A DNA stretch of 13,717 bases from JAWLCG01 sp041687295 (lineage in GTDB: Bacteria > Planctomycetota > Phycisphaerae > SM23-33 > FEN-1343): NCBI GenBank assembly GCA_041687295.1, contig JAWLCG010000099.1, positions 1-13,717 of the forward strand, written 5' to 3'. Each line of letters opens with the position of its first letter. Positions within the stretch are counted from its first letter, which is position 1. The position numbers and the translations under genes are program-made. Shown piece after piece: positions 12,546 to 13,717 of this stretch. Under the pieces are notes generated by a model. That model searched no databases and was not told the DNA's origin. It saw only the letters and a list, made by a program, of their open reading frames with translations.

Positions 12546-13541
12546 ATGGCCCGACAGTGGGATGCGCAGCGGCTTCTGGAGACGATGCGGGGGTATCAGG
12601 CGGCGTGCGTGCTGGCGGCGGCGGTGAGGCTGGACCTGTTCACGGCCCTGGGGCGCGAGACGCACTCGGCCGGCGACCTGGCCGGCGCCCTGCACCTCGA
12701 CGAGCGGGGCCTGCGGACGCTGCTGGACGCCTTGGCCGGCCTAGACCTGGTGGCCAAGGCCCAGGACGCCTACAGCCTGCCGCCCGACCTGCACGCCCTG
12801 CTCGCCCGCGACGGCGAGCGGAGCATCCACGCCGGGCTCGACCACCAGGCCGTCATCCTGCCCCGCTGGGCCGAGCTGGAGGACGTCGTCCGCACCGGCG
12901 TGCCCTACACGCACCGCGAGGACTACCAGCCCCCCCACGGGGCGCTGGAGTCGTTCATCGAGGCGATGCACGTCTTCTCGAGCCCCGAGGCCCGGCAGGT
13001 CGTCGCCCGCGTGCCGCTGGAGGGCGTGGGCACGCTGCTGGACGTCGGCGGCGGGCCCGGCACGTGGACGCTCGCCTTCTGCCAGCGCAGCGACGAGTTG
13101 CGGGCGATCCTGTTCGATCGGCCCGAGGTGCTGCCGATCGCCGAGCGGCACGTCGAGCAGGCGGGCCTGGCCGGCCGGGTCGAGCTGGTGGGCGGGAGCT
13201 TCTACGAGGACGAGCTGCCCGGCCCGGCCGACCTGGCGTTCGTGTCGGCCATCATCCACATGAACAGCCGACAGCAGAACCGCGAGCTGTTCGGGCGGGT
13301 CTTCCGCGCCCTGAACGACGGCGGGCGGATCGTCATCCGCGACTTCGTGATGGACGCCTCGCACACCCAGCCGCCCGGGGGCGCCCTGTTCGCGGTGAAC
13401 ATGCTCGTCTCGACCGCCGGCGGGGGCACGTTCAGCTTCGACGAAATTCGAGAGGACCTCGAGTGGGCGGGCTTCACCGGCGTGGCGCCCCTCGGCGAGC
13501 CGGCCGACATGAACTCGCTGGTCGAGGCGCGGAAGGCGTAG
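12546..13541 (+). CDS. SAM-dependent O-methyltransferase (Methyltransf_2 type)
   Basis: A 331-residue class I methyltransferase with the two-part layout of plant and bacterial small-molecule O-methyltransferases (hydroxyneurosporene methyltransferase CrtF, BchU, acetylserotonin and polyketide O-methyltransferases). An N-terminal winged-helix dimerisation domain (about 8-90) has AAVRLDLFTALG (24-35) and LDERGLRTLLDALAGLDLVA (51-70). The SAM-binding domain has motif I LLDVGGGPGT (164-173), the acidic FDRPEV (190-195) and a post-strand IIHMNS with H238 where the family's catalytic base usually lies (often HDW). GGRIVIRDFVMD (259-270) is the following strand. AAAGGAG at 12532-12538 fixes the start; the in-frame upstream sequence is repeat. 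It stands alone, so the substrate is unknown. The stop is again TAG within GTAGGG. Confidence 0.88.
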   Translation: MARQWDAQRLLETMRGYQAACVLAAAVRLDLFTALGRETHSAGDLAGALHLDERGLRTLLDALAGLDLVAKAQDAYSLPPDLHALLARDGERSIHAGLDHQAVILPRWAELEDVVRTGVPYTHREDYQPPHGALESFIEAMHVFSSPEARQVVARVPLEGVGTLLDVGGGPGTWTLAFCQRSDELRAILFDRPEVLPIAERHVEQAGLAGRVELVGGSFYEDELPGPADLAFVSAIIHMNSRQQNRELFGRVFRALNDGGRIVIRDFVMDASHTQPPGGALFAVNMLVSTAGGGTFSFDEIREDLEWAGFTGVAPLGEPADMNSLVEARKA

Positions 13542-13717
13542 GGCGAACGGGGTCAGAGCGTCCGGTTGTCGAACATGCGAGGCGTTGGGCCTTCGGATGG
13601 ACGGCTCGCCCTGGATGCCCACGGATTGCAGGGCCTGTTGCTCAATTGGTTACGTCAGCAGGCGGCGACGAACACCGGGCGGCGGGTGTGCGGGTGGGGC
13701 GGGAGGGGCTGGGGATG
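13542..13717. other. Window end, no clear gene
   Basis: It contains a 13-base remnant of the hairpin repeat (13618-13630) and an AT-richer patch around 13637-13656. On the minus strand, a frame entering from beyond the window end reads HPQPLPPHPHTRRPVFVAAC and stops at 13655-13657. This could be the end of a convergent gene, but 20 residues are too few to judge. Confidence 0.35.
13618..13630 (+). repeat. Partial copy of the 43-base hairpin repeat
   Basis: CCCACGGATTGCA matches the left stem and loop of the hairpin at 9798 and 12418; the right stem is missing. It is a decayed or truncated copy. Confidence 0.5.

Noticed and set aside
10800..12695. 631-residue open frame on the minus strand
   Set aside because: Antisense to the GH116 gene and crossing the hairpin repeat; low-complexity composition and no motif.
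13655..13717. C-terminus of a minus-strand gene entering from the right
   Set aside because: Only 20 codons are visible, all three minus-strand frames are open for a similar length, and no motif can be recognised.

Overview
The window looks like a contig fragment from a high-GC Gram-negative bacterium, most likely a member of the Planctomycetota (Phycisphaerae-like). The lineage is inferred from strong GC3 bias, an outer-membrane gene pair (BamD-like and LptE), a divergent FtsH, and spacers packed with short palindromic repeats beginning GTAGG. No marker gene fixes the taxonomy. A 10-N run at 4213-4222 shows that the sequence is a scaffold, probably from a metagenome or draft assembly.

Layout, with every convincing gene on the + strand: 1-522 is repeat-filled DNA ending in a promoter. 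A two-gene operon follows, a BamD-like TPR protein (523-1557) overlapping lptE (1554-2072). Next come ftsH (2180-4183), a palindromic repeat with the assembly gap, a three-helix small membrane protein (4369-4716), folP (4915-5748), a 460-base spacer, and a CdaA diadenylate cyclase fused to a YbbR/CdaR-like region (6210-8117). After a 109-base hairpin element come proA (8300-9556), a spacer built from dispersed repeats, a GH116-family glycosidase (9846-12260), another repeat spacer, and an O-methyltransferase (12546-13541). The last 176 bases hold no clear gene.

How the genes relate: the first two belong to outer-membrane biogenesis (beta-barrel assembly and LPS transport). FtsH is the inner-membrane quality-control protease. 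FolP makes dihydropteroate for folate. The fused CdaA-YbbR protein should make c-di-AMP, linked in other bacteria to cell-wall and osmotic homeostasis. The ftsH, folP, cdaA and cdaR order resembles a merger of the E. coli ftsH-folP-glmM locus with the Firmicutes cdaA-cdaR-glmM locus, although glmM is absent here. proA (proline synthesis), the GH116 enzyme and the methyltransferase look like independent units.

The main points of interest are the single-chain CdaA-YbbR fusion, whose usual DGA catalytic motif reads DMG; several families of non-coding palindromic repeats, some of which supply the TAG stop codon of the gene before them; a 43-base repeat with a perfect hairpin just upstream of both the glycosidase and the methyltransferase; and a recurring TAnAAT -10 box upstream of most transcription units.
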